A stretch of DNA of 64,000 nucleotides from Plotosus lineatus (GCA_024760905.1 CM045731.1:24695001-24759000); one strand, 5' to 3'; counted from the first letter of the stretch, positions 11,154 to 48,165 are shown. Translations and numbers: made by a program. The notes: generated by a model not told the origin, from the sequence alone.

Positions 11154-12900
11154 TATATGAATATCATAAGATTTTTTAAATAGATTGTAAAACATATAAT
11201 TTAGTAAAGAGCAAGATGTTCTTTGTTCCATAGGTCTTTAAAGTAGCAGCTCTTGCATGTAGCATACTTTGTATATTTAAAATTTGAAAAAAAACCCAAA
11301 ATAAATCAACATTATGTGTTTTAATATTTTTGGTATAAATATATTTTCCTGGGAATAAAAGGATAAACTGATGAGCCCTGTGATGAAAAGTACATGGAAG
11401 TGTAAACTGGGACAGAAATGAATTACTGATGCTCTTTTGAGATGCAAATGTATTGACCATGATGTTTTAAGTGCTGTGGCTTCTTAAATTGAAATTGTAA
11501 CAAAATTAAGACAAATACATGCATCCAAAGTAAAAAAAAATGTGACAGAGGCAAGGCCTATAGGCTCCACCCGCTTATTTGCATACAACATTCAGAGGCT
11601 TTATATTTCTACACATTTACAATAAGAACTCTGTTAGAACACTGTCTAGCTTTTATATAACTGCCATACCTTTAGTGCCTAAACAAGACAATAAAAAACA
11701 TTAAATACTTAATTTTTCATTTACCACTAAATAGTTTAGCAATAATAGTGCATTAAAAGACAAATATCATAGTTATGTCTCAGTAAAGAGTTCTTATATA
11801 CAGTTAAAATTCACACAAAACAGAACATCGTTTAAAAATAAATTGACAGAATAATAAAAAATAAAGTTGTTATTGTTAGCAGAACTACACACCTGCTAAA
11901 CTTCTCAGACTTCCACACAGTGAATTTTACTAAACATGTCCTGCGCCATCACTAAACACATGCAGAATAAAACACAACATAAAAACATACAAACATAAAA
12001 ATATAAAAATCTTCAAAAAGGCAAAAGGAAAGAGTGTGTTCTGAACGCCGTGTGATAAATTTGAAACGCACAGCCTGAGTCCCCGTATTGTTTTTAACAC
12101 CACGTTGTCCACTTCCTCTCATAGCGATCAAGAGTTCTCTTAATATTGAAATGGCTCAAGTAAATTTTACAAGATATGTGTTTGGAGACGAAGAGATGAG
12201 AACACACTTGAGGACATTTTGAAGCAATTTGGAAAACTGAACAAATAGCTACTGTATTTTGATTATTAAGTTTTATTAGAATTTGAAACAGAAAACTTGG
12301 TTTTCATGTTCAAAGTCAAAACCAGCTGAAGTTATACGCCGATTACTTCCATCCTTCTGACTAATTAGCCAAAAATTAAGAAAGCTCTGAAAATTGTCTA
12401 AAATTAACGACTATCCCATCATACAGGTCTTTCATTTATGTATTCTTTGTTCAATTAAATTGAATTGAATTGAATTGAATTATGTGCCTTTTTACCAAAC
12501 ATCCGACAGTCAATATTCCTATTTGTAGAAAATATCCTGAAATGTGGAAAAATTCATTTATCATGAATAGCATAAAAGATTTCAATGTACATGTACTGTG
12601 TTTTCCTGGAAAAATGCCCAACAACTGCAGTCATAAACAAAAAAAAACCTCAGATGATTAAATAGCCACTTTTACCTGCATGCTTTGAATTATGTACATT
12701 TCTCTTGGCAAGACATAAACAATAATGCTGTTTAAAGCTATAAAAACCTTACTGTACATTTAGAGGTTTAGGATCCAATTTTTTGTTTAAGTCATGAAAA
12801 CTAATACAAACATGTGTTCTCATATTGCCCCTGCGCCTGACCAAATGAGCCCCCCCCTTCACTCAGGGATGCCCCAAGGCCGCGACCCACCAGTCCGACA
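11154..12900. other. AT-rich non-coding stretch
   Basis: There is no gene, no convincing exon and no element with ends I can define. A short GAATT pentamer tract is at about 12459-12481. Confidence 0.6.
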
Positions 12901-12902
12901 TG

Positions 12903-13235
12903 GGTGGGGCAGTGGTGGCCCAGTGGTAAGGTGCTAGATTACCGATCCTAAGGTTGGGGGTTCAAGCCCCACTCTCAACAGGTTGTTTCTGTCCCCCCAG
13001 TGCAGCTAACTGGGTTATCAAAGGCAGCCATGTCTCTCACTGTCTATGATGAAAGGTTCATGTAAAAGAACCATTGCTGACATTCGACAAGAGTAGCTGC
13101 ATAGCTGTCAGCGTGTTTCTGCCCCGCGATGGCCTGGCGAGCTGTTCAGGGTGTACTCTGCCCTTGCCCAAAGTCGGCTGAGATGGGCGCCAGCCTCCCC
13201 ATGACCTTAATTAGTATTAAGCAGTTAAGAAAACG
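12903..13235 (+). repeat. SINE family B, near full length
   Basis: Complete tRNA head ('gtggcccagtggtaaggtgc', 'gggttcaagccccac'), B body and L2-like tail 'agatgggcgccagcctcccc' ending 'attaagcagttaagaaaac'. Confidence 0.85.
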
Positions 13236-13313
13236 ACTTAAATAAGGAGAAAATGTAAAATCAAATTTTATGTAAAAGAAAATTTATGACAAAAAAGAGA
13301 TCATTGCTCTGCA

Positions 13314-13629
13314 TAAAAAAAAGGTTAGGTAAAGTGTTTGGGCTTTACACCCGAGCTAAGTGGCTCATCAGGCCGGTGCTCATCCCCGCTTTCGGTAGCG
13401 TGAAGCGACTAGGAGTACAACTCCTTCTGGATGGGGCGCCAGTCCATCGCAGGTTACCTTCCCAGTATATTTTTACTGGGACCCATTTATACTGCTGGGT
13501 GAACAGAGGCACAGTTGTGGTTAAGACCTTACCCAGACGTCTTAGCACAATGGGGGTCTAACTGGGATTTGAACACACAACGTCCCAATCATGAGTGCAG
13601 CACCCTAACCACTACGCCACCAGCCCCAC
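13314..13629 (-). repeat. SINE family A
   Basis: Reverse copy of the 642-951 element: body 'tggctcatcaggccggtgct', 'cccagtatatttttactggg', then reverse tRNA head 'accctaaccactacgccacc'. Confidence 0.85.
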
Positions 13630-13923
13630 ATATATAAAAATAAAAGATGAATATTAAATACTAAATTATATTACCTGGTATTGTTTTATTTGTGGAGGTT
13701 TGCATTCTCCAAGTTCTTCTAGGATGATGCTAAAAATTACTAAAAACTATTTGTGGAATTTCACAAAATTTCTATTATACGCCGTTATATTTTGAAGCTT
13801 TGAATCAAATTCTGGATGCAGAAACTTTTAAGGCTTTCTTTAACATTGGGACATTTTGCAGGGTATTTCAGACATGGTGGATTATTGGACTTGTGTGCAG
13901 AGTGAAACCACATGGACTAACTG

Positions 13924-14501
<578 letters not shown>

Positions 14502-14527
14502 TATATGTGTGTATGTGTGTATGTGTG

Positions 14528-14589
<62 letters not shown>

Positions 14590-14595
14590 ACCGTA

Positions 14596-14646
<51 letters not shown>

Positions 14647-14660
14647 ATATTATATGCACA
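14502..14660. repeat. compound GT/AT/GT microsatellite
   Basis: (GTAT)n, about 60 bp of (AT)n, then about 50 bp of (GT)n immediately beyond the family E right end. Confidence 0.95.
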
Positions 14661-15155
14661 CACAGACTTACTAATAATTATAATATTAATTCAGACCTCA
14701 GGCAAGTGAACAAGGGTGTGTCAGAAACAGTACTGGAACATAGCTTCAATAGTTTAAAAAAAAGGCACTGTCAACATACTGAAATGTTTTAGCTGAAAGA
14801 CAGAAATCACACACTTACTGGTGAACACTTCTAAGATTGACAGGCACAAAGTCCCTTTAAAACTACAAAATCCACACACATAGCTCCTTCAGCTTGGTAA
14901 AACTCCAACCTATGAGGACTAGTGCCTTCTGGAAAATAGAGTTCAGTGCATAAATAATCACCATGCCTACTAAAGTCAGTGCCTATGTACAATTCTGTAT
15001 ATAAAGGCTAATGGCGAGCAGATATACCTTCAGATTACATTAAAGACAGAAAAATAAAGACCTATACAAAGGACCTGAAAACAATGACCTCATTGAGTAA
15101 AACAGACATCTGACCTCAGCTTCAGGCCTGAGATGTATCTAAACAGTGATATTTA

Positions 15156-15232
<77 letters not shown>

Positions 15233-16464
15233 TATTTATATTTGTATCTATGTATATGTACATGAGTGAAAATAATAAATATGGTTGTGTATAAGTAATA
15301 TACATGCTTTTTTTGCAGTCGATTTTAGTAATTGTTATAACAATACAGCATACGGTACAAAAAAACCTCAATGATTTCATGTCCAAATTTTCAGTTTGCC
15401 ATTTCAATTACAAATCCCATTTCGATAAAAAAAAAAAAAAAAAAAAAAAAATCTATAGTAAGAAATATTGTAATATTCACTGCTGTGGTTTAAATTTGAT
15501 GCTCCTGCACAAGAGGAAGCTTTTCAGGTAGGGTTTATTCTTTCAGTTTTGTGTGAGTGTGTGTGTTTGTTTTGTTTTTTCGGTTTCTTTGCATAGGAAA
15601 AGTGTGAAGGTTTAGTGTCCCGCACAGAGAAGACATGGCGACAAAATAACACCACGCTCGCCAATCACCTCGCTTTAATTTTCAGTAAATATGCTAAACT
15701 TGCACTCCAAGCAAAATGTGTGGACATCTTAGGAGGAAGAGAAGAAAATGTGCCGTAGAGAAGAAGGTCATGGAGTTGGGCCGGACTGCTACTCAATGTT
15801 TTCTTTTAGTGACGGAAATAATGGTGGGTGGGTGGGGTGGGGGGACATCTTGGGTATCTAGCCTGTGGCGTTTATAATTAGTTTCCTGTCAAAAATAATT
15901 GTACGTGTAAAAGCGCCAAAAATCGGAATGAAATTATTATTTCACGAGTTATACATTTACAATCATAACTCTGCAACTGTCCACGTTTCCTGAGTCAGAT
16001 CCTCATGTAAAGCCTAAGAAACCTTCCAACTTTACACTTTTACATATATTAGTTTGTTCAGGCACAATTAATTCCCTTTACATCTTTAAAAAAGATGAAT
16101 AAAACTTAAGAGTTTTAACATAGTGAGGGATGAAGCCAAGTGGATGCAACTAGAGAGCTGAGTGGGTGGAGCCAAAACAAGTTCCTTGATTGTATATACA
16201 AGTGTATACAAAAGCCTATTGTGATTTTACATTAATTCTCTTTCTTTTTTTACCCTGTCTAATTACTTTTGACAGGAAAGTAACAGCTGAGTACAGCCAT
16301 TCCATCAGACCGAGTCAAAAACCCAGTGTCAAAGAAACATTTCACTCAAAATACGCAAATATAAATCAATGAAGTCTGAGTAATCGTGGTGCGCAAAAAT
16401 TTCCCGACTCCTAGACACACCCATTGTCTTTGATTAGTCCCAATTATCCCATGGCCGTTGTTTC
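14661..16464. other. non-coding stretch with an AT microsatellite
   Basis: A 70-bp (AT)n tract lies at about 15160-15230 and an A28 run near 15428-15450. A 45-codon open stretch ending at 15757 was considered and rejected. No exon is supported. Confidence 0.6.
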
Positions 16465-16990
16465 GCTGGATGGCATGGTGGAGTCGTGGTTAGGACATCT
16501 GCCTCATAGCAAGAATTTCCTGTTTGAGTCCTGGGCTATAGCATTTCTATGTGAAGTTTACATATTGTCCCCATGCTTGAGTTGGTTTCCTCTGGGTACT
16601 GTGGTTTCCTCTGACAGTTCAAAGACCAGCACATTAGGATAACAGACTTATTTTATTTGCCAAATCAGTTTCTCCCTTATTAGAGTTGATGTGAAGATGG
16701 TACCCAGCCAACTCTGAATGAAGACAGAGTACACCCTGAACAGCCAAACAGACCATCGCAAAGTCAACACAGCACACAGACTTGATTCCACTCATATCTA
16801 GAGGCAATCAAGAAAATCCAATTAACCTAAAGTGTATGTATTTGGACTTTCGGAGGAAACCAGAGTACCCAGAGGGAACCTTTGCAAGCAAGAGGAGATC
16901 ATGTAAACTCCATACAGAAACATCCTCACCAAGTCTGAGACTCAAACCTGGACCTTCTTGCTGGAACACCATGACATCCTTCTAAAACAC
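16465..16990. repeat. two SINE family C copies in inverted orientation
   Basis: 16465-16650 is a plus copy (head 'tggcatggtggagtcgtgg', 'ggtttcctctgggtactg'). 16660-16990 is a minus copy (tail, 'ggaaaccagagtacccag', reverse head 'ctggaccttcttgctgg'). Together they could form a hairpin. Confidence 0.75.
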
Positions 16991-18580
16991 ACCATTATTT
17001 TATACATGTTTACATTACATCTATGGTTAGTGATGGTTCATAAGGAAGGATTTTTTTTTTTTTTTTTTTTTGGTTTTCTGTCAAGGAAATTTTACCAACT
17101 CTGTAGAACATCATGAGAAAGTACAACAACTGATTGTTGTGTTTGTGGAAGAACCTGTGAAGTACCTTATACAACCTTACTTTCTAAAAATACAGCTATC
17201 TTTTGCGGTAATCTTTGCCCATTCGCACTGTTAGCACATGTAAATCGAGTTCTTTAAGTATGGTGGCTGTAAAACTCATGTTCGTTGAAATTAACTCGCC
17301 CTCTCAGGTCAGCGTATCTGCAATAAACTTTAAGTTATATCAGTGCCTTTTGCTCATCTGATGCGCTTTGTTCAATCTCCAGCAGGTCACAGGTCGGCTA
17401 CATACGTCAGTGTCTACTTCACAGCCATTCCTGATGTCCATTAGTACAGAGTGCAGAAGTGCCATGTACTGGCGCCGACAGCTCTGAGAGGCATGCCGGT
17501 CTCACACCTTCCAGTAGATGTCAGTGTTTCCAATGTTTTCAGTGCACTTATCAGGCCTGGCCTGTTTCTTCTTAACCCGAGACCATGCTGAATGTTACCC
17601 TGGCTGAGGTCAGGATTTGGCGAATAGGGGAAACAGAGCTTGGAATAGCGTTAAAGGGAAAATATAAGCTCTCCTCCCCTTTTCCCCAGCTTGAGGGACC
17701 TTGAGTGTTTTTGTTGTTGTTTTACATACAGCACTGCATCAAATGTGAGTCTACATATGGAGTGGTGAGGAACAAATAAATCTAAGCAGACTTCAAAACC
17801 AACAATAAAAATAAGAAAAATCAAAAATTATAAAATATCAAACAGGAGGTAACAGTCACTTGAGCTGCCTCAGACATTGTAACAAAAACACAGACAAGTA
17901 CGCCGACATACGCACATTTCCCCATACACAGTTTTGTTACAAGCAATTTCATATCAAAGCCCAAAAAAAATTGAATGTGTTTATCGAATGATAAAAAGGA
18001 ATTTTCTTCTTTCATTCTGCTTCATTTTCCTGACAAACCCAGCTGTCGTTGATTATTTGCCGTTCATCGTTGTAAATGAAATGAGTATCGACAAAGGACC
18101 CGGAAAAGTAAAGGGTTTCCTCCGCGGTATTCAGGTATCAGAATTAAATATTTACAGATGGACAAATACAGAAGGTCAAAGCCTCCAGGTCTGTAGGTGA
18201 AAAGTTCTAAAGGCGCTCAGCACATGCGTGAAGAAAAATCCCGGCTCGGATAAGGGCCAGTTGAAAGCCTTCTATCCTCAAAAAGTCTTTGTTCTTCATT
18301 GACTATAATGTGCATGTGGGTGTTTTATATGCACAGAGTGAATACGAAGGGAAAACCAAAAATCAATACAAACAGATAGCGAAAAGGGATATTTGGTTTC
18401 TAATAGCTTCCTTATTGCAGGTGTTTAGCCGGTTGTTTGACCAGAGCAGAATCCGTTGTTTCCATGTCAATTCCAGGTTCTGACTGGCTCTAAATGGACA
18501 ACGTGGGAACTCATGGCAGATTTATGTCACATTGTCGCAAAGGGCAGATTACCAGCAGAAAGGTAGGTTGGTTGGATTGG
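16991..18580. other. unassigned downstream sequence
   Basis: It lies 3' of cdk19. I see a T20 run near 17052, no gene, and no definable repeat. It may be intergenic. Confidence 0.5.
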
Positions 18581-19780
18581 CAGCTGCAGGTCTTGAGGAC
18601 TTAATCTCTACTAGTAATGTTTTGTGAACAAATATGGACAGTTCTGAGAATGAAAAGGAACACTGACAGCTTTGAGGATTGGGTCAGTCGTAGTACTGAA
18701 GGTTTTAATATCTGTCTGAAACTAAAAATTCCATGTAAAAAAATTTTTTTTTGAAGATTTCAATTTGAACTCTCGTGTTTTTCAGTTAAAACTTTGGATC
18801 ACTGCTGTTGTATAAATACTGCAGACTCTGGGACTTCATGGTGAGACCCACTAACTCCAAAGATTTCAATAAATGTTCCAGTAGTTCGTCAAGTTTTGAT
18901 GACAGATTCTTGATGGTAACAGTGGTATGAGGAATGGTTCTTGATGAACACAAACTTTATTCATTAATTCATCCATTTCTAATTAGGGTCATAGGGAGGC
19001 TACTGCCCATCTCAGCCAACTCTTGATGAGGGCAAAGTATACCGTGAATAGCTTGCAAGGCCAATGAACGCAAAATAATGGACCCATTATGTCACTGAAA
19101 AGTGGCCGTGTGTGCAAACCACAGGGTGTGAGGACTGGTTCTGGAAGAAAACTAAGGATGAGGTTGGTTCTGTGGACAAGTTCTAAATAAAAACTGAGGA
19201 ATCTGGAGAGTGGTTCTAGATGGAAGCCAAGAACTTTATCTGTGGCTCTGCATGGAGACCCAAGGGTAGACCCAAATTATATTAAGGGTACTGAGGATTG
19301 GTTCAAGAAGGGTTGCGGAATGGTTTTTGACAGACATCCAGGGATCTGGGGACGTTTTTATAGCTCTACAGGGGCTGATTCTTGATAGAATATGAGGGGC
19401 TTTGGGATGAAGGCCTGATAAAAATCCAGGTGCCTGCGAATTGAGTCTTGATAGAAACATAGGGGCCTGGGAATATAATCTTGAAAGATACCCAGGGGCC
19501 TGGGAATTGAGTCTTGAAAGAAATCGAGGTGCCAGGAAGTGGAGTCTGGATCGAAATCCACGGGCCTGGGAATGGAGTCTTGAAAGAAACCCAGGGGCCT
19601 GGGAATTGAGTCTTAATAAAAACTGAAGGGCAAACCTCTGGGAACACTTAATGGGACACTTGATGACACCCTTGACGAAGAACTCTAGGAACAGATTATG
19701 AATAGAAACAAAGTTGCCTGTGGGGCTGATTAAGGGGTAACCAAAGGGCCTGGAGGCTGGATCTGGGTCTTGAAGGGGTT
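18580..19780. repeat. degenerate minisatellite with a 33-bp core (19400-19625)
   Basis: The core unit is 33 bp, starting 'ggggcctgggaattgagtct' and followed by a purine-rich half, in about seven copies. Around it, more decayed units with 'ggttct.gatgga' and 'gggactg' text run for over 1 kb. Because 33 is divisible by three the array is open on both strands, which creates false ORFs. A reverse SINE tail interrupts it at 18965-19075. Confidence 0.7.
18956..18961 (-). terminator. cdk19: candidate cdk19 polyadenylation signal
   Basis: The minus strand reads AATAAA here, 1.6 kb past the cdk19 stop codon. A single hexamer is weak evidence, and other AATAAA words occur farther down. Confidence 0.25.
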
Positions 19781-20051
19781 TTCATAGTGCAGAGAGCTGA
19801 TCTTAAATGGATACTGAAATGTTTAATGGATTTCAGGGACTTGATTTCCATTAAAATGTCATGTATTGACAGCTGGGCCCAAATGGATTCACAGACCTGG
19901 ACCCATTATAACACTATGGGTTTTGTTAAGACTGGTTTAGTATGTTTCCAAAGTATACATTCACACTGAAGATTTAAATAACTGTTCTTTTGTATAGACA
20001 CTGAATATTTTTCATAAACTGGATCTGTATGGACACTGTGGGGTTTTAGAA

Positions 20052-20205
20052 GCTGGTATAGTAGCTCTGTGGTTAAAGTTCTGTACGGTTAAAACCCAGC
20101 AATGCCAAAGTGCCACCATCAGGCCCTTGAAGAAAGTCCTTCACCCTTAACTGCTCCGAACACTTTGAATAAATCCTGCCTTAGTGCTAAGACACTTTTG
20201 ATACA
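20052..20205 (+). repeat. SINE family D, degenerate
   Basis: 'tagctctgtggttaaagttc', 'cccagcaatgcc' and 'aggcccttgaagaaagtcct' match the fish SINE pattern better preserved at 57970. Confidence 0.6.
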
Positions 20206-20566
20206 ATAAATAGATTCAAATATACGAAATATATTTGAGTATTGGTTTGAATTGAGGATTCAGGTGCTAGTGTTGTTTCTCTTCACATGGTTCATCTGAG
20301 CACCAAGGTTTCTGGGATGTATAAGTTGAGCATGGAAGTTGTTGCTTCAGAAATGACATCTTAACTGCTGGTACTGGCATTGCTAGTAAGAATAGCGTAT
20401 CCATCTTACACTTTAAGCATTGAACGCTAAAGGAAGTGAGAATGAGAAAGAAGTGGTCGAAGTGGGAAGGCAGTGAGAACGAAGCCTTCACGAGTTTATA
20501 AGGAATGACATTGAAACCTGCATTTGAGTTTCACAGATCGTCAGGAGCCGTCAAAGTTCCAGCACT

Positions 20567-44192
<23,626 letters not shown>

Positions 44193-44363
44193 TTAAGACT
44201 AAACCATTTTTTTTATTTTTCATATCTTGTGTAATTTTTTATGCTGTGAACAATTGTTTATTATTTTTATTTTTATTTATTTGAATTTTTTTCCTGACAT
44301 ACAAACACATGTTTTACCCTATTTGGTTTTAGTAATTTTTTTGAAATTAACTTTTTTTAAAGG

Positions 44364-44682
44364 GCGACACGGCGGCGTAGTGGTTAGCACATCCACCTCA
44401 CAACAAGAAGGTCCTGGGTTCGCCCATCTCTGGTGTTTCTGTGTGGAATTTGCTTTTTCTCCCGGTGATTGCTTGGGTTTCCTCTGGGTTACTCTTGTTT
44501 CCTCCCACAGTCCAAAAACATGCGCAGTAGACTAATTGGCTGTCCCAAATTGGCTCTAGGTGGGAGTGAGAATGATTGTGTGAGTCTTGGCCTGGCGAGC
44601 TGTCCAGGGTGCATCCTGCCCTTGTCCAGAGTTGCCTGAGATGGGTGCCAGCCTCCCTCTAACCCTAATTAGGATTAGGAAC
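44364..44682 (+). repeat. SINE family C, near full length
   Basis: Head 'cggcggcgtagtggttagca', 'aagaaggtcctgggttcgcc', 'cctcccacagtccaaaaaca', tail 'gatgggtgccagcctccctc' and 'aaccctaattaggattag'. Confidence 0.9.
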
Positions 44683-44689
44683 GTCCGGA

Positions 44690-45200
44690 CGTTCGATTTG
44701 TCAAACAGGTAAGTACACTTTGAATACTTGTTTCTTACTCAACATTCACCTGTTTGCTTGAGGGATCGGAGATCCGGATGAGCCGCATTTTGCACACATT
44801 CGGCGGAGCGCGCCACATTTATTAAACATTTACTGAATTAAACAACTTAAAAAACTAAAAATAACGCTGCAAAGAGTACTCTCAAAAAAACTCACGAAAC
44901 TCACAAACTAACAGTACATCTCTCCTTTATGCGTGTGACAAACCAGCAATTTTGGTACAGTACTATGGAGATTCAGCTCCCTCCTGGCCAATGGGATTCC
45001 AATGGGAGGCCAGCGGGGTGGGATGTTGGGAGACAGCCAATGAGAGAGCAACTCGCGCATTGTTTGAATGTTTGAATTGTGCGTTTGGCGCTTTTCGTAA
45101 GAAGAACTTGTTTCGTATACAGAGGAAAAAAAATTAGAAAATATTTTTCGTGTACTGGATTTTTCGTATTCTGGGGATTTCGTAAGAAGAGGGCCGACTG
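44690..45200 (-). mobile_element. Tigger-like element (family G), partial
   Basis: The right end GAGGGCCGACTG followed by TA is the G terminus reversed. The body 'ccagcggggtgggatgttgg' matches 22620-22980 and 23690. The left end is unclear. Confidence 0.7.
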
Positions 45201-45365
45201 TATGTAGATATGCCAATTAATTATACCTGATTAAATAATTAGTCATCTTGTGACTGTTGAGCCCTTTTGTTATTTCTCTCACCAGGCTTACAATTATAGA
45301 TCTGTACAACCTGTAAAGGTAACATTATACTACACACAAAACTCCACCCACCCATCCACCAAACC

Positions 45366-45368
<3 letters not shown>

Positions 45369-45420
<52 letters not shown>

Positions 45421-45422
45421 CG

Positions 45423-45512
<90 letters not shown>
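45369..45512. repeat. (CT)n(CA)n microsatellite
   Basis: About 70 bp CT then about 73 bp CA. Confidence 0.95.
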
Positions 45513-45514
<2 letters not shown>

Positions 45515-47029
45515 GAGGACGGATGGCTGGTGTCGTTGGTGCAGGTGGGTGTGAAACTGATCTGATGGTGCTACATTATTCAGCATGTGTGAGGATTACT
45601 GGACAAACACAACCCTGAGGTCATCTGATATGCTCAACTCTGCAGTTTTTAATAATTGGCATATGAAACACGCTCCCCTCCCCATCAAACTCTGAATATA
45701 TCTATTTTTTATTTAATGTTCGTATTATTGTATTCCTACTATAATCAGGAAGCTTCTTAAAATTGGCTTTTATTTTAGAAAAGGAAGAGGTGAAGAGTGG
45801 ATTTTATTTTAGAAACAAACCTTACTTTACTTTCACCGCTAAGAAAAAAATTGTGGATGTTCCTTTCCTGTCTGTAGTTGATTATGGTGACGTATTATAT
45901 ATATCATCAGTGGGCGTGCATTTGCGGCCTTCAGTAGGACTTAACGGACTTAACCCACCTTTTAATACCACCACTATCACCTCGCAATTATACAAACCAT
46001 CACTAATAAACAAAACCACAAATAGAGGGGACATTTCTGAGTAACTCTGAGCATTATATAATTTTCACCAGCGTTTACCAGTTTTAATTGGTGCTGAGCC
46101 AAAAGTAGAAAAGGGGTAAACTTTACCTCCACTTCATTGACCTCTCCATACAATGTCCAACTTTTCTGGAAAACTCTGCCTTGAAAGTTAATTTTTAAGG
46201 GTGTCCGACACCGAGTTAATTTATCCTCGTCTGTCAGCCATCACAGCAAAAAAATTTCTAACTTAACTGCATTAGCTTGCTACAGACTCTTCAGCTAATT
46301 TTGTCCAACCAACCAATTAAAGTACAGAAAATTGCTGACGTTATTGGACACCCGCTAGGTGGCCCTGTGAGGTGAATCTGAAATCTGATTGGTTAAAGAA
46401 ACAGCGCCATTGCTCATAAAATTTAAGTGACATCAGCCAGCACTGTCGATTCTGAAGGCTGTGGGCAGATTAGATTTACATGGCAGCTGATAGAAGCTGA
46501 AATCTGATTGGACAAAAAAATCTTGCACCTATATACGAACACGTACTGGAAGCAGTGCAGCCAAAAGAGACACTACGAAATGAAGAGAACAGACTTTTGG
46601 GAATAAACTAATACAATTTAATGTAACAAATACTAGAATTTAAGTAGTAAATGTAGGTCAGTGTTTCCAATAGTGTTTAGGCAGGCAGAGAAGGCTTTGC
46701 TGGCACTGACGGCCCATCACTGCGGATATACATGCAGCCTCCTCCATCTTACGTGACCTTTATCCAGTGTACTATGCATCTTTACGTTTCATTATAAATT
46801 CAAAGTTCCTCACTCACCACTGCATTATTTATGGTGTGCTAGGGCTGGACATCACTGGCCATTCGCAGACAACAGCACTGGTCCATTTTCTTCTATAAAG
46901 AAATATTGCGCAAACTTCCAGCCCACTTCTGTAGCCTTCTCTGTGGTAGCTCTGGTAGTTACCAGTGTCACGCCTCTAAGTGGTTACTTTTCAATATACC
47001 CCCGATTTTTAACTGATTTTGGGACTACT

Positions 47030-47258
47030 GCACCCCCCCCCCCCCAGTGCAGCGAACTGGCTTATCAAAGGCTATGGTGTGAGGCATGTAAAAGAACCAT
47101 TGCTGACTTTCGGCAAGAGTGGCTACAAAGCCGTCAGCGCGTTTCTGCCCTGCCTGCGATGGCCTGGCGAGCTGTCCAGGGTGTACTCTGGGATGGGCGC
47201 CAACCTCCCCGCAACCCTAATTAGAACTAAGCAATTACAGAAAATGAATGAATGAATG
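47030..47258 (+). repeat. SINE family B, 5' truncated
   Basis: 'cagtgcagcgaactggctta', B body and L2-like tail ending (TGAA)n. Confidence 0.8.
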
Positions 47259-47483
47259 CCTTTTCCTACAATGCACCGTGGGCTCGAAATAATCTGCAGA
47301 AAGATTTTAGAACAGAAACACTGATAATTTTAAGGGCATCATATCATAAAGAACGTGCTGACAGAGATGTGCTTGTCTCTCTTGAGAAGTCCTCTATGTT
47401 TTATCTACTAAGTTTAATAGTTGTTCTTTTTCTTTGTTTGTTTATTTTGGTTTTTTTTTTTAAGATGTTATGCTCTAAATTAT

Positions 47484-47824
47484 GGGGCCAGTGGTGGTCT
47501 AGTGGTATAGGGCGCTGGATCGCTGATCCTAAAGTTCGGGGTTCGAGCCCCACTCTCCACAAGGTTGTCACTGTCCCCCCCCCCCCAGTGCAGCTAACTG
47601 GGTTATCAAAGGCGGGCCATGTCTCTCACTGTCCATGGTGAGAGGCATGTAAAAGAACCATTGCTGACTTTCGTAAAGAGTAGCTGCAAAGCCATCAGCG
47701 TGTCTCTGTCGCTGGCTAAAGGGTTGTGTCAGGAAGGGCATCCGACGTAAAAACCTCTGCCAAATCAAACGTATGAATTATTCGCTGTGGCGACCCCGGA
47801 TAAAGGGAAAAAGCCGAAAGGAAA
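47484..47824 (+). repeat. SINE family B with an RTE-type tail
   Basis: Full tRNA head ('ggtggtctagtggtataggg', 'ggggttcgagccccac') and B body, but after 'gccatcagcgtgtctctgtc' it switches to 'gtcaggaagggcatccgacg' and 'cgctgtggcgaccccgg', the RTE tail also on the LINE end at 6302. Other B copies carry the L2-like tail instead. Confidence 0.85.
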
Positions 47825-47959
47825 TCTGTCTATCATGCTTTACATTTCAAAATGTTGTGATTGGCTGCTACCTTGGGCATGTCTTTCTTGTAAAAAAGAT
47901 TCTGAATGTTAATTGGACTTTCTGGTTAAATAAAGGAAGATAAATAATAAATGAACAAA

Positions 47960-48165
47960 CTTTATTATGGTGAGGGGAATGTAAAAGAACCATTGTTGTT
48001 TTTCGCCAAGTGTAGCTGCATAACTGTTGGTGAGTTTCTGCCCTGCGATGGCCTAGCGAGCTGTCCAGGGTGTACTCTGCCCTTGGTCAGAGTCAGCTGC
48101 AATGGGTGTCAGCCTCCCCTCGAACCTAACTAGGATAAAGCATTTCAAAACATGAATGAATGAAT
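47960..48165 (+). repeat. SINE family B, 5' truncated
   Basis: B body from 'gtaaaagaaccattgttgtt' to the L2-like tail with (TGAA)n. Confidence 0.8.

Larger units (their letters stand above)
45750..47955 (+). mobile_element. LINE 3' end cut into pieces by SINE B insertions
   Basis: 45763-45900 encodes 'KSGFYFRNKPYFTFTAKKKI' and 'VPFLSVVDYGDVLYI', the late RT region of a fish LINE. 47258-47350 encodes 'FSYNAPWARNNLQKDFRTET', the next part. 47825-47950 has the LINE 3' end 'cttgggcatgtctttcttgt' and 'tttctggttaaataaa'. SINE B copies lie at 47030-47258 and 47484-47824. The stretch 45930-46990 contains no match I can make. Confidence 0.6.

Noticed and set aside
15616..15757. 45-codon open stretch (SRTEKTWRQNN..., ending TAG)
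   Set aside because: No start codon, splice context or known motif; could be an old transposon piece but cannot be supported.
19366..19647. Repeat protein genes (GAWELSLERNP units on plus; FPGPWVSFKTP units on minus)
   Set aside because: Both strands are open because of a 33-bp minisatellite; no start context, promoter or splice partner.
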